64,000 bases of DNA from Parabacteroides goldsteinii DSM 19448 = WAL 12034 (GCF_000969835.1 NZ_KQ033914.1:325601-389600); one strand, 5' to 3'. Positions 52,817-61,743 are shown, numbered from the stretch's first letter. Numbers and translations: made by a program. Notes: generated by a model not told the origin, from the letters alone.

Positions 52817-52822
52817 AAACAA

Positions 52823-52863
52823 AAGCGTGCCAAAAAGAGGCTGACCTCTGTTTTGACACGCTT
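52823..52863. terminator. Bidirectional terminator between lysC and mscL
   Basis: The arms 52823-52840 and 52845-52863 (AAGCGTGCC... / ...GACACGCTT) form a long stem between two convergent genes. Confidence 0.8.
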
Positions 52864-52901
52864 CCTTGTTGTTCAGGAAACCTTACGGATAAGGTTTTTC
52901 T

Positions 52902-53327
52902 TTATTTCTTTTCTTTCAGTAAGTCACGTATTTCAGTCAGCAACTGTACATCGGCTGGCGGAGCGGGAGGGGCGGCAGGCGCTTCTTCCGTTTTCTTTTT
53001 ATTCAGGGCGTTCATCCCCTTTACCATCATAAAGATAGCAAACGCGATAATGATAAAGTCGAAAGTCACCTGTATAAAATTCCCGTAATTGATTGTGACG
53101 GCAGGCGTAATGACTTTATCGCCTTCCATAACCGCCTGTTTCAGCACGATTTTTAAATCGGTAAAGTTGACTCCACCCACCAGTAACCCTACGGCAGGCA
53201 TGATAATATCTCCAACGACCGAAGATACGATTTTTCCGAAAGCACCACCAATGATGATACCGACAGCCATGTCAACGACGTTGCCGCGCATGGCAAACTG
53301 TTTAAATTCTTGTAAAAACTTTCCCAT
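52902..53327 (-). CDS. mscL: Large-conductance mechanosensitive channel
   Basis: This 141-residue protein has the MscL N-terminal helix and gate ([28 protein letters not shown]), a second helix ([23 protein letters not shown]) and a cytoplasmic helix. It opens under membrane tension to release solutes on osmotic downshock. Its length is normal. The Pro/Ala-rich stretch after residue 115 is a usual linker. Confidence 0.96.
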   Translation of the reverse strand: MGKFLQEFKQFAMRGNVVDMAVGIIIGGAFGKIVSSVVGDIIMPAVGLLVGGVNFTDLKIVLKQAVMEGDKVITPAVTINYGNFIQVTFDFIIIAFAIFMMVKGMNALNKKKTEEAPAAPPAPPADVQLLTEIRDLLKEKK

Positions 53328-53402
53328 ACATATTCGCCTTTTTTATGTTATAACCATAAATGATTGCATTTGGTTGCGAATATACAAAGTTTAGTTAAAA
53401 TA

Positions 53403-55058
53403 TCAGGCAAGAATTAGCTTTTCTATATCTTCATCTACGGTGCTGATGGTTCCGATGCCGAAGTTTTCAACCAGTACCTTCGCCACGTTCGGTGAAAGAA
53501 ATGCCGGCAACGTCGGTCCCAGGTGAATATTCTTAACGCCCAGGCTCAGCAACGCCAGCAGGACGATAACCGCCTTCTGTTCATACCACGCAATATTATA
53601 TACAATCGGCAGCTCGTTGATATCTTCCAGTCCGAAAGCCTCCTGCAACTTCATGGCGATGACGGCTAATGAATAACTGTCGTTGCATTGTCCGGCATCC
53701 AGCACGCGGGGAATGCCGCCGATGTCGCCGAGCGGCAGCTTATTGTAACGGTATTTGGCACAGCCGGCCGTCAGGATTACGCAGTCGGAAGGCAGTTCGC
53801 TGGCGAACTCCGTATAGTAATTGCGGCTTTTCATTCGTCCGTCGCAGCCGGCCATCACGACGAATTTACGGATGGCACCGCTCTTAACGGCGTCGATTAC
53901 CTTATCGGCCAACGCCATAACCTGGTTATGGGCAAATCCTCCGGTGATCTGTCCGTGCTCGATTTCTTTGGGCGCGTCACATCGTTTGGCATGGGCTATG
54001 ATTTCCGAGAAGTCTTTCGTCCTGCCGTCTTCCCTTGACGGAATATGTTTCCATCCCGGAAAGCCTGTCGAGTTGGTTGTATACACACGGTCTTTATAAG
54101 AAGCTCCTTCCAGTGGCGGAACGATACAGTTGGTCGTGAACAGGATGGGTCCGTTGAAGCTCTCGAACTCTTCCCGTTGTTTCCACCAGGCATTTCCGTA
54201 GTTACCGACAAAATGTTTGTATTTCTTGAAGGCCGGGTAATAGTTGGCCGGAAGCATTTCGCTGTGCGTATATACATCGACTCCGGTTCCTTCCGTTTGT
54301 GCAAGCAGCTCTTCCATATCTTTCAGGTCATGGCCGCTAATCAGAATGGCCGGATTGTTGCGTACACCGATGTTTACCTGTGTGATCTCCGGATTACCGT
54401 AACTGCTGGTATTGGCCTTGTCGAGTAACGCCATTGCTTTTACACCGTAACTGCCGGTTTCCAATACGAGTGCCGTCAATTGTTCGGCCGAAAGGTCTTT
54501 CCGCAAAGTTTCGGCAAGGGCATGCTGTATGAAAGCATGTAAATCCTTTTCCTCGAATCCCAGATTGCCGGCATGTTCGACATAAGCTGCCATTCCCTTT
54601 AAGCCGTAGATGATGAGTTCTTTCAGGGAACGGATATCGGGATTGGCTTCACGCAACACACCGACCGTAAGGGCTTTTCCTTCGAAAGTACTTTCGTCGC
54701 CTTTCCAGACCAGTTCATCGATGACCGGCAGTTCGATGCCGTATCCGGTCGCCTCTTCTTTTAGCTGCTCCCTAAACTTCAAGCCATTGACAATCCGGCC
54801 GGTAATACTCTCTATATCGAAGTTCGCATTTGTTATAGTAGAAAAGAGCGCATCGACAACGAAACGGTTGATATGCGCGGGAACTTCTACTCCGGCATTC
54901 CGTAACAGGGTAGCCACAACGGAAACACCTTTGGTGACAAATAAAAGCAGGTCCATCCGGTTGGCCGTTTCATCATCCTTCCCGCAGACACCCTTGATAG
55001 TACAACCGGTACCTTTCGCAGCTTCCTGACACTGAAAACAAAACATTTTTGCATCCAT
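53403..55058 (-). CDS. hcp: Hydroxylamine reductase / hybrid-cluster protein
   Basis: This 551-residue protein has four N-terminal cysteines at 7, 10, 19 and 25 for the cubane cluster. Later Cys, Glu and His ligands for the hybrid [4Fe-2O-2S] cluster lie in segments such as [30 protein letters not shown] and [10 protein letters not shown]. In anaerobes it reduces NO or hydroxylamine and protects against nitrosative stress. It has its own promoter with a Crp/Fnr-like palindrome. A Crp/Fnr gene lies beyond the IS element. Confidence 0.96.
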   Translation of the reverse strand: MDAKMFCFQCQEAAKGTGCTIKGVCGKDDETANRMDLLLFVTKGVSVVATLLRNAGVEVPAHINRFVVDALFSTITNANFDIESITGRIVNGLKFREQLKEEATGYGIELPVIDELVWKGDESTFEGKALTVGVLREANPDIRSLKELIIYGLKGMAAYVEHAGNLGFEEKDLHAFIQHALAETLRKDLSAEQLTALVLETGSYGVKAMALLDKANTSSYGNPEITQVNIGVRNNPAILISGHDLKDMEELLAQTEGTGVDVYTHSEMLPANYYPAFKKYKHFVGNYGNAWWKQREEFESFNGPILFTTNCIVPPLEGASYKDRVYTTNSTGFPGWKHIPSREDGRTKDFSEIIAHAKRCDAPKEIEHGQITGGFAHNQVMALADKVIDAVKSGAIRKFVVMAGCDGRMKSRNYYTEFASELPSDCVILTAGCAKYRYNKLPLGDIGGIPRVLDAGQCNDSYSLAVIAMKLQEAFGLEDINELPIVYNIAWYEQKAVIVLLALLSLGVKNIHLGPTLPAFLSPNVAKVLVENFGIGTISTVDEDIEKLILA

Positions 55059-55095
55059 ACTATTCTATAATTTATTGGTTTATATTATTCCGAAA

Positions 55096-55141
55096 CAAAA
55101 GTAGGACAGGCCGGTCTCTTATATTGTACCAAATGTTACAA
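55096..55141 (-). promoter_or_regulatory. Predicted hcp promoter with TGTA-N8-TACA palindrome
   Basis: On the minus strand TACTTTTG (55103-55096) is a perfect -7 box, and a palindrome TTGTA-N8-TACAA (55124-55141) is centred 33 bp upstream of it, about -40 from the predicted start. There is no -33 box. This is the same geometry as in front of nrfH. Confidence 0.6.
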
Positions 55142-55227
55142 ACGCGGATATTTCTTTGATAAACGCGGTCATACTTTCATTTGGATACGAGGGAAACATG
55201 TGTCGGTTCCTATGTCATTTTATTTAT

Positions 55228-55341
55228 CTGCTGATGTAAGTTGTTGCCGACGTCCTCGACAATATTGCCGACACTGTCGAAAGCTTTGCCGACGTCGTCG
55301 ATTATTTTGCCGACAGCGTCGGCAACAACTTACATCAGCAG
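55228..55341. repeat. Four 21-bp repeats inside a perfect 24-bp inverted repeat
   Basis: Units starting TTGCCGAC begin at 55244, 55265, 55286 and 55307, an exact 21-bp period, each of the form GCCGAC-N3/4-TCG. They are framed by perfect 24-bp inverted repeats at 55228-55251 and 55318-55341. Both strands have a stop just before the repeats and no start codon, so it is not a gene. Confidence 0.75.
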
Positions 55342-55393
55342 GAGAATAAGGTTTCTTCCGTATCTTTTCCTATATTTCCTCTATAAATAAACA

Positions 55394-55676
55394 AACGTGA
55401 GTTCGAAATAAGTACCATAACCTTCCTCAGAATAACAGTCAAGCCATGTTTAATAACATGTATGTGTAAAAATATAACAAAAAGTTTGTATTAAAGAAAA
55501 ATAAACCTGTCCTTTGACGAAAAGATTTTAACTATGAAAAACACAAAGAGATAACATTGCCACAGTCTTGACTATGAAATGTATGATCTTTGGGAGGGAG
55601 TCTGTATAAGGGTCCCTTTTTTCTTATTATTTTCTGTGTAATAAAAGTTACACTAACCTTATTTCGAACTCCCGTT
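55394..55676. repeat. 283-bp element with 19-bp inverted ends (MITE-like)
   Basis: AACG-T/G-GAGTTCGAAATAAG occurs at 55394-55412 and inverted at 55658-55676, with one mismatch. The interior has no ORF. It contains an A/T-rich region and a run GGGTCCCTTTTTTCTT. The right end abuts the non-coding end of the IS110 element. Confidence 0.65.
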
Positions 55677-57050
55677 AAAATAAGATCACTTTGTAGCTGT
55701 CCCTACATTTTGTCTATGTAGAGAGTGATAAATAATTTCCTCTTCGAGCTTGTTTGTCTCAGACGCAATTCCTTGCCAGAGCGTGCCTGTATACCAGTTT
55801 GCAAAAACGGGGTTTACTCCACCACAAATATAAGGGTCTTGGAACGCTCATTAAGAAGCAACCATTAATTCACCAATGGCATATAAGGTTGCTTTTTAGC
55901 TAATAAATTCCAAATAACAACGAGTAGCTTTCGAGCATTTGCCATTAAAGCCTTGTTGTGATTCATTCTCTTTTTCAAGGTATGATATCTGCTATAAAAT
56001 TTAGATGTTTGAGTCCTGCAGGCTCCCCATGCACATTGTGTAAGCATAACACGTAAATACTTGTTTCCATGTAAAGTCTTTCTTCCTTTGATCTTTCCTG
56101 CACTTTGATCATTTCGCGGTCTTAATCCAGCCCAGCCAACTAAAGCTGATGCTGTTAGAAAGGCTTTCATGTCAACACCGATTTCTGCTATGATTCTCAT
56201 AGCGCTTTCCTCTTTTATCCCAGGAGCTGTTTGAAGGATTTCCAGTTCCTCGGCATAATGTCCCTCGCAAATTATTCGCATTTTCTCTTTACACTCAAGA
56301 AGCTGACGATCATAAAGTTCCACTTCTTCCAAACTCATTTTAAGCATGTCTCTGTCTGATGAAGATACAATACCAGTCAAAGACGACTTAATAACCTCAT
56401 GACAATGTTTATTACGAATACGCTTGTGAACCAACAGAGCTAATACTTCAGAATCAGTTTCACCACAGATTAATGCATTGACCACCTTACGCATGGATTT
56501 ACAACCAATATCAGAAACATAATTACTCAAACGAATATTGCAACGTTGCAACGTTAGATCGATAGCAGATTCAGCTTGCTGTTTGCGACGAGTCAAATGG
56601 AAGATACGACGACTGTACTGACGTAATTCCTGTATTTTTGAATCAGGAATATAACTTCCCTTAATTAGCTCTTTCTGAAGAACAGTCGCAATCCATTGGG
56701 CATCTTTAATATCAGTTTTACGACCAGGGAGTTGACGGATGAAATAAGGGTTAACCAATTTAACATCAAAATCGCATTCCAAAATGCGCCAAATAGGAAC
56801 CCAATAAATACTGGTGCTTTCCATTGCAACTTTACCAACACCATGAGAGACTAAAGTGTCACGAAGGCGATCCAGTTCCGGTGTTAAAGTTCCAAACACA
56901 TCTTCAATTTTCTCACCGTTTGCTGTGAGAATACACATAAAGACACTATCTTTATGCACATCAAGACCACAAACTCTGTCCATAAGATATAGTTTTTTTG
57001 TATTACAACTTTAAAATAACGAAAGTCGGTGGAATAACAGCAGGGAGTGG
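55677..57050 (-). mobile_element. IS110-family insertion sequence (boundaries approximate)
   Basis: It contains one transposase gene and a long non-coding flank downstream of it (55677-55864) that folds into nested stems (ATCACT/AGTGAT with GTAG/CTAC and CTACAT/ATGTAG, 55685-55729). Subterminal sequences GGTGGAATAA (near 57028) and TTACTCCACC (near 55813) are imperfect inverse copies, a feature of the IS1111 subgroup. IS110-type elements encode a guide RNA in the non-coding end. The exact ends cannot be fixed without an empty-site comparison. Confidence 0.6.
55865..56983 (-). CDS. IS110-family transposase (DEDD plus serine)
   Basis: This 372-residue protein has an N-terminal RuvC-like DEDD domain (GLDVHKDS, AMESTSIYWVP, GRKTDIKDAQWIA), a central coiled region, and a C-terminal transposase_20 domain with the conserved serine in DQSAGKIKGRKTLHGNKYLR. 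It is an RNA-guided recombinase family. The gene is full length and shows no break, so it may be active. Its codon use is more AT-rich than the neighbouring hcp. Confidence 0.93.
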   Translation of the reverse strand: MDRVCGLDVHKDSVFMCILTANGEKIEDVFGTLTPELDRLRDTLVSHGVGKVAMESTSIYWVPIWRILECDFDVKLVNPYFIRQLPGRKTDIKDAQWIATVLQKELIKGSYIPDSKIQELRQYSRRIFHLTRRKQQAESAIDLTLQRCNIRLSNYVSDIGCKSMRKVVNALICGETDSEVLALLVHKRIRNKHCHEVIKSSLTGIVSSSDRDMLKMSLEEVELYDRQLLECKEKMRIICEGHYAEELEILQTAPGIKEESAMRIIAEIGVDMKAFLTASALVGWAGLRPRNDQSAGKIKGRKTLHGNKYLRVMLTQCAWGACRTQTSKFYSRYHTLKKRMNHNKALMANARKLLVVIWNLLAKKQPYMPLVN

Positions 57051-57093
57051 TCTTTATTTTTATTAGACGCGCTTATAAATCTCAATTTTTATG

Positions 57094-57136
57094 TAAGTTT
57101 GCCTGTATATATAATTGAATAAGTCTGTATATATAA
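57094..57136 (+). promoter_or_regulatory. -7 box and direct repeats before the Crp/Fnr gene
   Basis: TAAGTTTG (57094-57101) fits the -7 consensus. Two copies of CTGTATATATAA (57103-57114 and 57125-57136), 22 bp apart, follow; the second touches the ATG. They could be an autoregulatory site. Confidence 0.5.
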
Positions 57137-57811
57137 ATGAACATGATAGCAATTCTTTCTAAATCCATATTATTCCGGAATATCCCGGAATCAGACATTT
57201 CCGGTTTGTTGGAGACAACGGCTTACCGGGTCGCATCTTACCGCCCAAAGGACATTATAGCTTTGCAGGGAACGCCATGCAATTATCTGATGATCGTGTT
57301 GAACGGACTTTTGCAGGGACAGATGGTGAATGATGCGGGTAAACTCGTTGTTATTGAAGAATTGGAAGCGGCTCAGTTGTTAGCCCCCGCTTTTTTATAT
57401 GCCCCAAAAAACAATTTGCCGGTAAATATCATCGCCATGGAGCCGTCAGAGATTTTATTTATCCACCGGGATGATTTTACCGTGTGGATGCAGCAGAACA
57501 GGCAGCTTCTCCAAAACTTCCTGATGCTGATATCCGGCAGGAGCCATTTCCTGAGTGACAAGATTATGTTCTTGTCTTTGAAGAATATAAAGAATAAGAT
57601 AGCGGATTATTTGCTTCATAAATTGCCGGATGCGTCGTCTACGGTGATTCATCTGACCGATACTCAGCAGGAGATAGCCGATTCATTTGGTGTGACCCGT
57701 CCTTCGTTGGCGCGTGCATTGGCGGAGATGGAGCAGGAGGGGATTATTTCTATAGACAGGAAAGTGATAACGATTTGTAACATACAGCTTTTGCGGCAGA
57801 TGGGGCAATAA
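57137..57811 (+). CDS. Crp/Fnr-family regulator next to hcp
   Basis: This 224-residue protein has a sensor beta roll (PCNYLMIVLNGLLQGQM) and a helix-turn-helix (TQQEIADSFGVTRPSLARALAEMEQEGII). It has no Fnr-type cysteine set. Genes of this type next to hcp are often HcpR, the NO-responsive activator of hcp; here an IS element and repeats separate the two. A second in-frame ATG is at 57143. It is a candidate reader of the TGTA-N8-TACA sites. Confidence 0.85.
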   Translation: MNMIAILSKSILFRNIPESDISGLLETTAYRVASYRPKDIIALQGTPCNYLMIVLNGLLQGQMVNDAGKLVVIEELEAAQLLAPAFLYAPKNNLPVNIIAMEPSEILFIHRDDFTVWMQQNRQLLQNFLMLISGRSHFLSDKIMFLSLKNIKNKIADYLLHKLPDASSTVIHLTDTQQEIADSFGVTRPSLARALAEMEQEGIISIDRKVITICNIQLLRQMGQ

Positions 57812-57957
57812 AGCATCCAATCGGAAACAGTTTTGTCAGCCAATATCCTTATAAGGATTAAAAGAAATTAATCCGTCAGACCGATATACCGACTTCGGTC
57901 AGCTTTTAATTATCTTCGTAACTGAATTTTAGAACAGCACCACAAACCGACCCGGAA

Positions 57958-58551
57958 ATGGACTTAACCATAAAAGGGGAAGAGGAAGATGTGAAAGGGA
58001 ATAAAGTTATAAAACTGGAGAATTTCGATAAGCAGAATATCACTTTGGGAACATCTGTCCAGTTGAACGATAAAGGTCGTCTTTGTCTGAATGTATTTCC
58101 CGGAAGTGGAATGAGTCTGAAAATAACGGTTGGTAATGATACTGTAGAAAAAGAATATAGTTATGATTTAAAACCTCATACATGGAATGCCCTTGATATA
58201 GATTTGGCCGGACTTCTTATTAAAACAGAAGGGAAGATTAACCGGATTAATTTATCCTGTGCTCCCGGAGGACGGACGCTTTATCTTGATCATATTTATT
58301 TTTGTGAAGAAAGTGAAGGTGAGGGAGAAGAACCATCTGAACCGGAAGGACCAGTCGGACCTACTGTAGCTGCTCCTACTCCTTTACAGGCAGAAAACAG
58401 AGTTGTTTCGGAAACTCCGGCTATAAAGATGGCAAGTATCGAGCAGAGATGGAACTCATTGGATATACTTCTGTTTGATTATCAGAAATATATTAATATG
58501 GCAAATCTTTATTCTATCCGGCTGGAATCGAATAAACCCACAATTTTCTAA
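57958..58551 (+). CDS. Orphan carbohydrate-binding-like domain protein
   Basis: This 197-residue protein has no signal peptide. Residues 1-118 look like a beta-sandwich of the galactose-binding type found at the ends of secreted glycan enzymes (VTVG..., INRINLSCAPGGRTLYLDHIYF). An acidic/proline linker follows (120-145), then a 50-residue tail with no relatives I know. The frame is open further upstream to 57922, just after a TATCTTCG sequence, so it may be a gene that lost its signal or a remnant. Its last codons form the left arm of its terminator. Confidence 0.5.
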   Translation: MDLTIKGEEEDVKGNKVIKLENFDKQNITLGTSVQLNDKGRLCLNVFPGSGMSLKITVGNDTVEKEYSYDLKPHTWNALDIDLAGLLIKTEGKINRINLSCAPGGRTLYLDHIYFCEESEGEGEEPSEPEGPVGPTVAAPTPLQAENRVVSETPAIKMASIEQRWNSLDILLFDYQKYINMANLYSIRLESNKPTIF

Positions 58552-58574
58552 GAAAAGAGTGGGTTTATTTTTTT
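58531..58574 (+). terminator. Terminator overlapping the end of the 57958 gene
   Basis: AATAAACCCAC (58531-58541) pairs with GTGGGTTTATT (58559-58569), followed by T residues to 58574. The left arm encodes the last residues of the protein. Confidence 0.85.
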
Positions 58575-58598
58575 AAGTAATCTATACCGGACCAGGTA

Positions 58599-59111
58599 TT
58601 ACTTATTCAGGAAAGAACTTTTCATTCTGGCAATATCAGTCAGATAATCCTGCAAATCCTGTTCATGTTCTTCTTCCATAGCCAGGATATGTTTGGCTAT
58701 TTCGCAGGTAGTAAAGTCTTTGCCATCTGTAAATTCGGCAATTTGCTGGTATCTGACAATGGCGCAACGTTCTGAAGCGACATTCTGGTTCAGCAGGCTG
58801 ACAACATCGAAGTCATTTGGTACGTCATATTTGCATCTGGCCAGTTCGAACCATTGTTTCGGATCGAGAACGGGAACACCTTCCAGTTCGATGATACGGT
58901 CGGCCAATAGTTTGGCATGGCCTAACTCTTCGTTGGCATGTTCTTCAAATTCAGCCTGTACGTTTGCACGCATAGCACCTTCTGCAACCAAAGCGCCTAC
59001 CCAATATTGATAGTATGCTAACCATTCTTCTGATAATGCAGCGTTAAGCTGTGATAACAAACTTTCTACGTCTAGTTTTTTCTGTAGAATCTTAACACTT
59101 TCTTTTGCCAT
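58599..59111 (-). CDS. Dps-like ferritin (DPSL/thioferritin type)
   Basis: I start at the ATG at 59111 (MAKESVKILQKKL); the frame upstream to 59156 overlaps an inverted repeat and is not family-like. The 170-residue four-helix protein has bacterioferritin-type metal ligands (LSEEWLAYYQYW, HANEELGHAKLL, AMEEEHEQD). It also has two cysteines (SERCAIVRYQ and TTCEIAKHI), the hallmark of Bacteroides DPSL proteins. These form 12-mers that detoxify peroxide with iron. Confidence 0.9.
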   Translation of the reverse strand: MAKESVKILQKKLDVESLLSQLNAALSEEWLAYYQYWVGALVAEGAMRANVQAEFEEHANEELGHAKLLADRIIELEGVPVLDPKQWFELARCKYDVPNDFDVVSLLNQNVASERCAIVRYQQIAEFTDGKDFTTCEIAKHILAMEEEHEQDLQDYLTDIARMKSSFLNK

Positions 59112-59119
59112 AATTGTAA

Positions 59120-59194
59120 AATTTAGTTTAGTATAATGCTCGTTCGTACTGTTCAAACAATACTGTCGTGTGTTTGTTCATACTAAACTAAATT
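59120..59194 (-). promoter_or_regulatory. 15-bp inverted repeat around the DPSL promoter region
   Basis: AATTTAGTTTAGTAT (59120-59134) and its perfect inverse (59180-59194) bracket 45 bp immediately upstream of the DPSL start. A regulator that bridges two sites could bind here. The -7 box is not clear (a TATTG-TTTG with one base too many lies between). Confidence 0.45.
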
Positions 59195-59225
59195 GGAACG
59201 GTAATTTATTATTTTTTCTATTATG

Positions 59226-60386
59226 TTAGATGTAGGCTTTCCGGTAGAGAGCAAGAAGATCTTCGACGGTAACGTCTCTCGGATTGCCGGGAGTACATAC
59301 ATCTGCATAAGCTGATTGGGCCAGTTGCTCCAGATCTTCTTCCTTTACTCCAATCTCGCTTAGTTTCTGTGGAATGCCGATTTTCAGGGATAGTTGTTTG
59401 ACGGATTCTACTGCAGCGACAGCTGCCGCTTCATCGTTCATTCCTTGTATGTCGCATCCCATTGCTTGTGCTATTTTCTTATATTTCTGAATGGAAGAAG
59501 GCATATTATATTCCATCACATAAGGAAGTAACAAAGCATTGGCAACTCCATGAGGTATGTTATAGAAAGCTCCCAGGGGATGAGCCATTCCGTGTACGGC
59601 TCCTAATCCGACGTTACTGAATCCCATACCTGCAATATATTGAGCTACTGCCATACCATTACGCGCTTCAAGATCATGGCCGTTGGCAACGGCTGCGGGA
59701 AGATGGCGGGCAATCATTTCAATGGCTTTCAGTTCAAACATATCTGACATTTCCCAGGAACCTTTGGTTATATAACCTTCGATAGCATGGGTGAGCGCAT
59801 CCATACCGGTCGCAGCAGTGAGCGATTTGGGCATGGAACTCATCAGCTCTGCATCGACGATTGCCAGGACTGGAATATCATTCGGGTCTACACAGACCAT
59901 TTTCTTGACATTCTCTTCGTCGGTAATCACATAGTTGATAGTTACTTCTGCTGCTGTTCCTGCCGTAGTTGGCAAAGCTATAATAGGAACGGATTTGTTT
60001 TTGGTATTGGCTACACCTTCCAGTGAAACGACATTTGAGAATTCAGGGTTATTAGTAATAATCCCTATTGCTTTTGCCGTATCTGTCGGGGAACCGCCTC
60101 CTATGGCTATGATGAAATCGGCAGCAGATGCTGCATATGCTTTTACGCCGGCTTTTACATTTGTAACAGTTGGGTTTTGTTTTACTTCTGCAAAAGTGGT
60201 GTAGGGGATAGCCGCCTGTTCCAATATGTCGGTAACCTGTTTTACTACTCCAAATTTTACAAGATCATTGTCTGTTACGATAAATGCTTTTTTAAGGTTT
60301 CTCCTTTTTACTTCTTCAGGGATAACACTCCTTGATCCCGGACCAAAGTAAGATGTTTCATTCAATACGATTCTGTTCGTGTTCAT
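59226..60386 (-). CDS. fucO: Iron-containing alcohol dehydrogenase, FucO-like
   Basis: This 386-residue type III alcohol dehydrogenase has the NAD-binding GGGSPTDTAKAIG and iron ligands in the AVHGMAHPLGAFYNIPHG region. It is closest to lactaldehyde reductase, which reduces L-lactaldehyde to 1,2-propanediol in fucose and rhamnose use. There is no fucose operon beside it, so the physiological aldehyde is uncertain. Confidence 0.88.
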   Translation of the reverse strand: MNTNRIVLNETSYFGPGSRSVIPEEVKRRNLKKAFIVTDNDLVKFGVVKQVTDILEQAAIPYTTFAEVKQNPTVTNVKAGVKAYAASAADFIIAIGGGSPTDTAKAIGIITNNPEFSNVVSLEGVANTKNKSVPIIALPTTAGTAAEVTINYVITDEENVKKMVCVDPNDIPVLAIVDAELMSSMPKSLTAATGMDALTHAIEGYITKGSWEMSDMFELKAIEMIARHLPAAVANGHDLEARNGMAVAQYIAGMGFSNVGLGAVHGMAHPLGAFYNIPHGVANALLLPYVMEYNMPSSIQKYKKIAQAMGCDIQGMNDEAAAVAAVESVKQLSLKIGIPQKLSEIGVKEEDLEQLAQSAYADVCTPGNPRDVTVEDLLALYRKAYI

Positions 60387-60423
60387 GATCGTTTTTCTTT
60401 TGTTATGTATTGTAATAGGGCGT

Positions 60424-60498
60424 CAAAAGTAAAGCATTACCAGTTTCTGAAACTTATAAATATGATATTTATGGTTTCAAAACTGATAATGCTTTTAC
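60424..60498 (-). promoter_or_regulatory. Long hairpin joined to the fucO -7 box
   Basis: Imperfect arms of about 33 bp (60429-60462 with 60465-60498) form a long hairpin between pirin and fucO. On the minus strand the hairpin runs into TACTTTTG (60431-60424), a perfect -7 element for fucO. It may end the pirin message and also mask or position the promoter. Confidence 0.55.
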
Positions 60499-60515
60499 GT
60501 TAGGATTATTGTCGT

Positions 60516-61394
60516 TTAATCGTCCAGTTTGCCGAACTTGCCGGCTCCCAAATCAATGTAAGCTTGTTTTAATTCTGCCACGTTATTCATAACGAACGGA
60601 CCATATGCTGCAATAGGTTCTTTGATCGGTTCACCACTCATTATAAGAACAGTAGCTTTGTTTACAGCGTGGATGGTGAACGTTTCTCCTTTAGTTTCAA
60701 ATAAAGCAAAATAGTCGGTTGGAACCAATTCATTATTATTGATTTTTACGGAACCTTCAACGACTAAAATAGCAGTATTGTAGTCTGCCGGAAATGAAAA
60801 TTCAGCATTTCCACCTTTGTTTAGTTTAGCATTGAACAGATGCATCGGGGTAAAAGTAGATGCTATTCCGTTTGTATTCTGATATTTGCCTGCAATAACT
60901 TCCACCAGACCTGTGTTATCGGGTAATTCGACTTTAGGTATCTGACTGTTTTCGATAGATTGATATTTAGGATCGGCTTTCTTATCCCTGGCGGGAAGAT
61001 TGATCCATAATTGTACAATGTGGAATTCGCCTCCTTTCCGGCTGAAACTTTCTTCGTGATATTCCTTATGAAGTACTCCGGATGCGGCTGTCATCCATTG
61101 GATATCGCCCGGTCCGATCACGCCGCTGTTGCCTCTGCTGTCGTGATGGGCTACTTTTCCTTTATATACGATTGTGACGGTCTCAAACCCGCGGTGAGGG
61201 TGTACTCCGACTCCTCTCGGCTCTTTACGTGGAGAGAACTCCATTTTTGCATTATAATCTAACAGGATGAAAGGATTCATACGTTCCCTGCTTAGTTCTT
61301 CCAAATGCGGTATGAAATTATGAACTCTGAATCCGTCTCCAACCATATGCGGAGCAGGCGGAGCTATGATACTTTCTACTTTTTTTATTGTCAT
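60516..61394 (-). CDS. Pirin-family protein
   Basis: I use the ATG at 61394 (MTIKKVESIIAPP), since the frame upstream is not family-like. The 292-residue bicupin has the N-terminal metal site (GVGVHPHRGFETVTIVYKG, HHDSRGNSG, MTAASGVLHKEYHEE). Bacterial pirins may act as quercetinases or redox-linked regulators; the role here is unknown. Confidence 0.92.
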   Translation of the reverse strand: MTIKKVESIIAPPAPHMVGDGFRVHNFIPHLEELSRERMNPFILLDYNAKMEFSPRKEPRGVGVHPHRGFETVTIVYKGKVAHHDSRGNSGVIGPGDIQWMTAASGVLHKEYHEESFSRKGGEFHIVQLWINLPARDKKADPKYQSIENSQIPKVELPDNTGLVEVIAGKYQNTNGIASTFTPMHLFNAKLNKGGNAEFSFPADYNTAILVVEGSVKINNNELVPTDYFALFETKGETFTIHAVNKATVLIMSGEPIKEPIAAYGPFVMNNVAELKQAYIDLGAGKFGKLDD

Positions 61395-61639
61395 AAAATA
61401 ATCTCTTTGTTTTTTAGTAAAACAAAAAAGAAAATGGCTTTGTTGTTGCAATTCGTTATTCCCATATTATAATGTATAGGGAAGGTCCTTGAAAAGATCT
61501 TAGTTAGGTAATAACGTCTGAATTTTAAGGATAGTTGCATGGTGAGACTCTGTTAGATTTTTTTTCTTTTGTAATTGTCAGTCGTTCAGAATTATAGTCT
61601 ATCGGTAACGATTTAGTTTAAAAAATAATCCCATAAAAG

Positions 61640-61671
61640 TTTGGAGCGTATGTTGTAAAGCACTACTTTTG
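61640..61671 (+). promoter_or_regulatory. rrn promoter P1
   Basis: TTTGG (61640-61644), 19 bp, TACTTTTG (61664-61671), followed by GCATCCGCATTCG. The stretch from the pirin start to here (61395-61639) shows nothing else. Confidence 0.8.
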
Positions 61672-61743
61672 CATCCGCATTCGAGAGAGAACGGCACTGC
61701 AAAACATGATGAAAAAAACTTTTAGAAAAAACTTCCTAAAATA

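Noticed and set aside
55244..55327. Tandem 21-bp repeats considered as a CRISPR array or a heptad-repeat peptide
   Set aside because: There are no unique spacers and no cas genes. On both strands the repeat frame is preceded by a stop and has no start codon.
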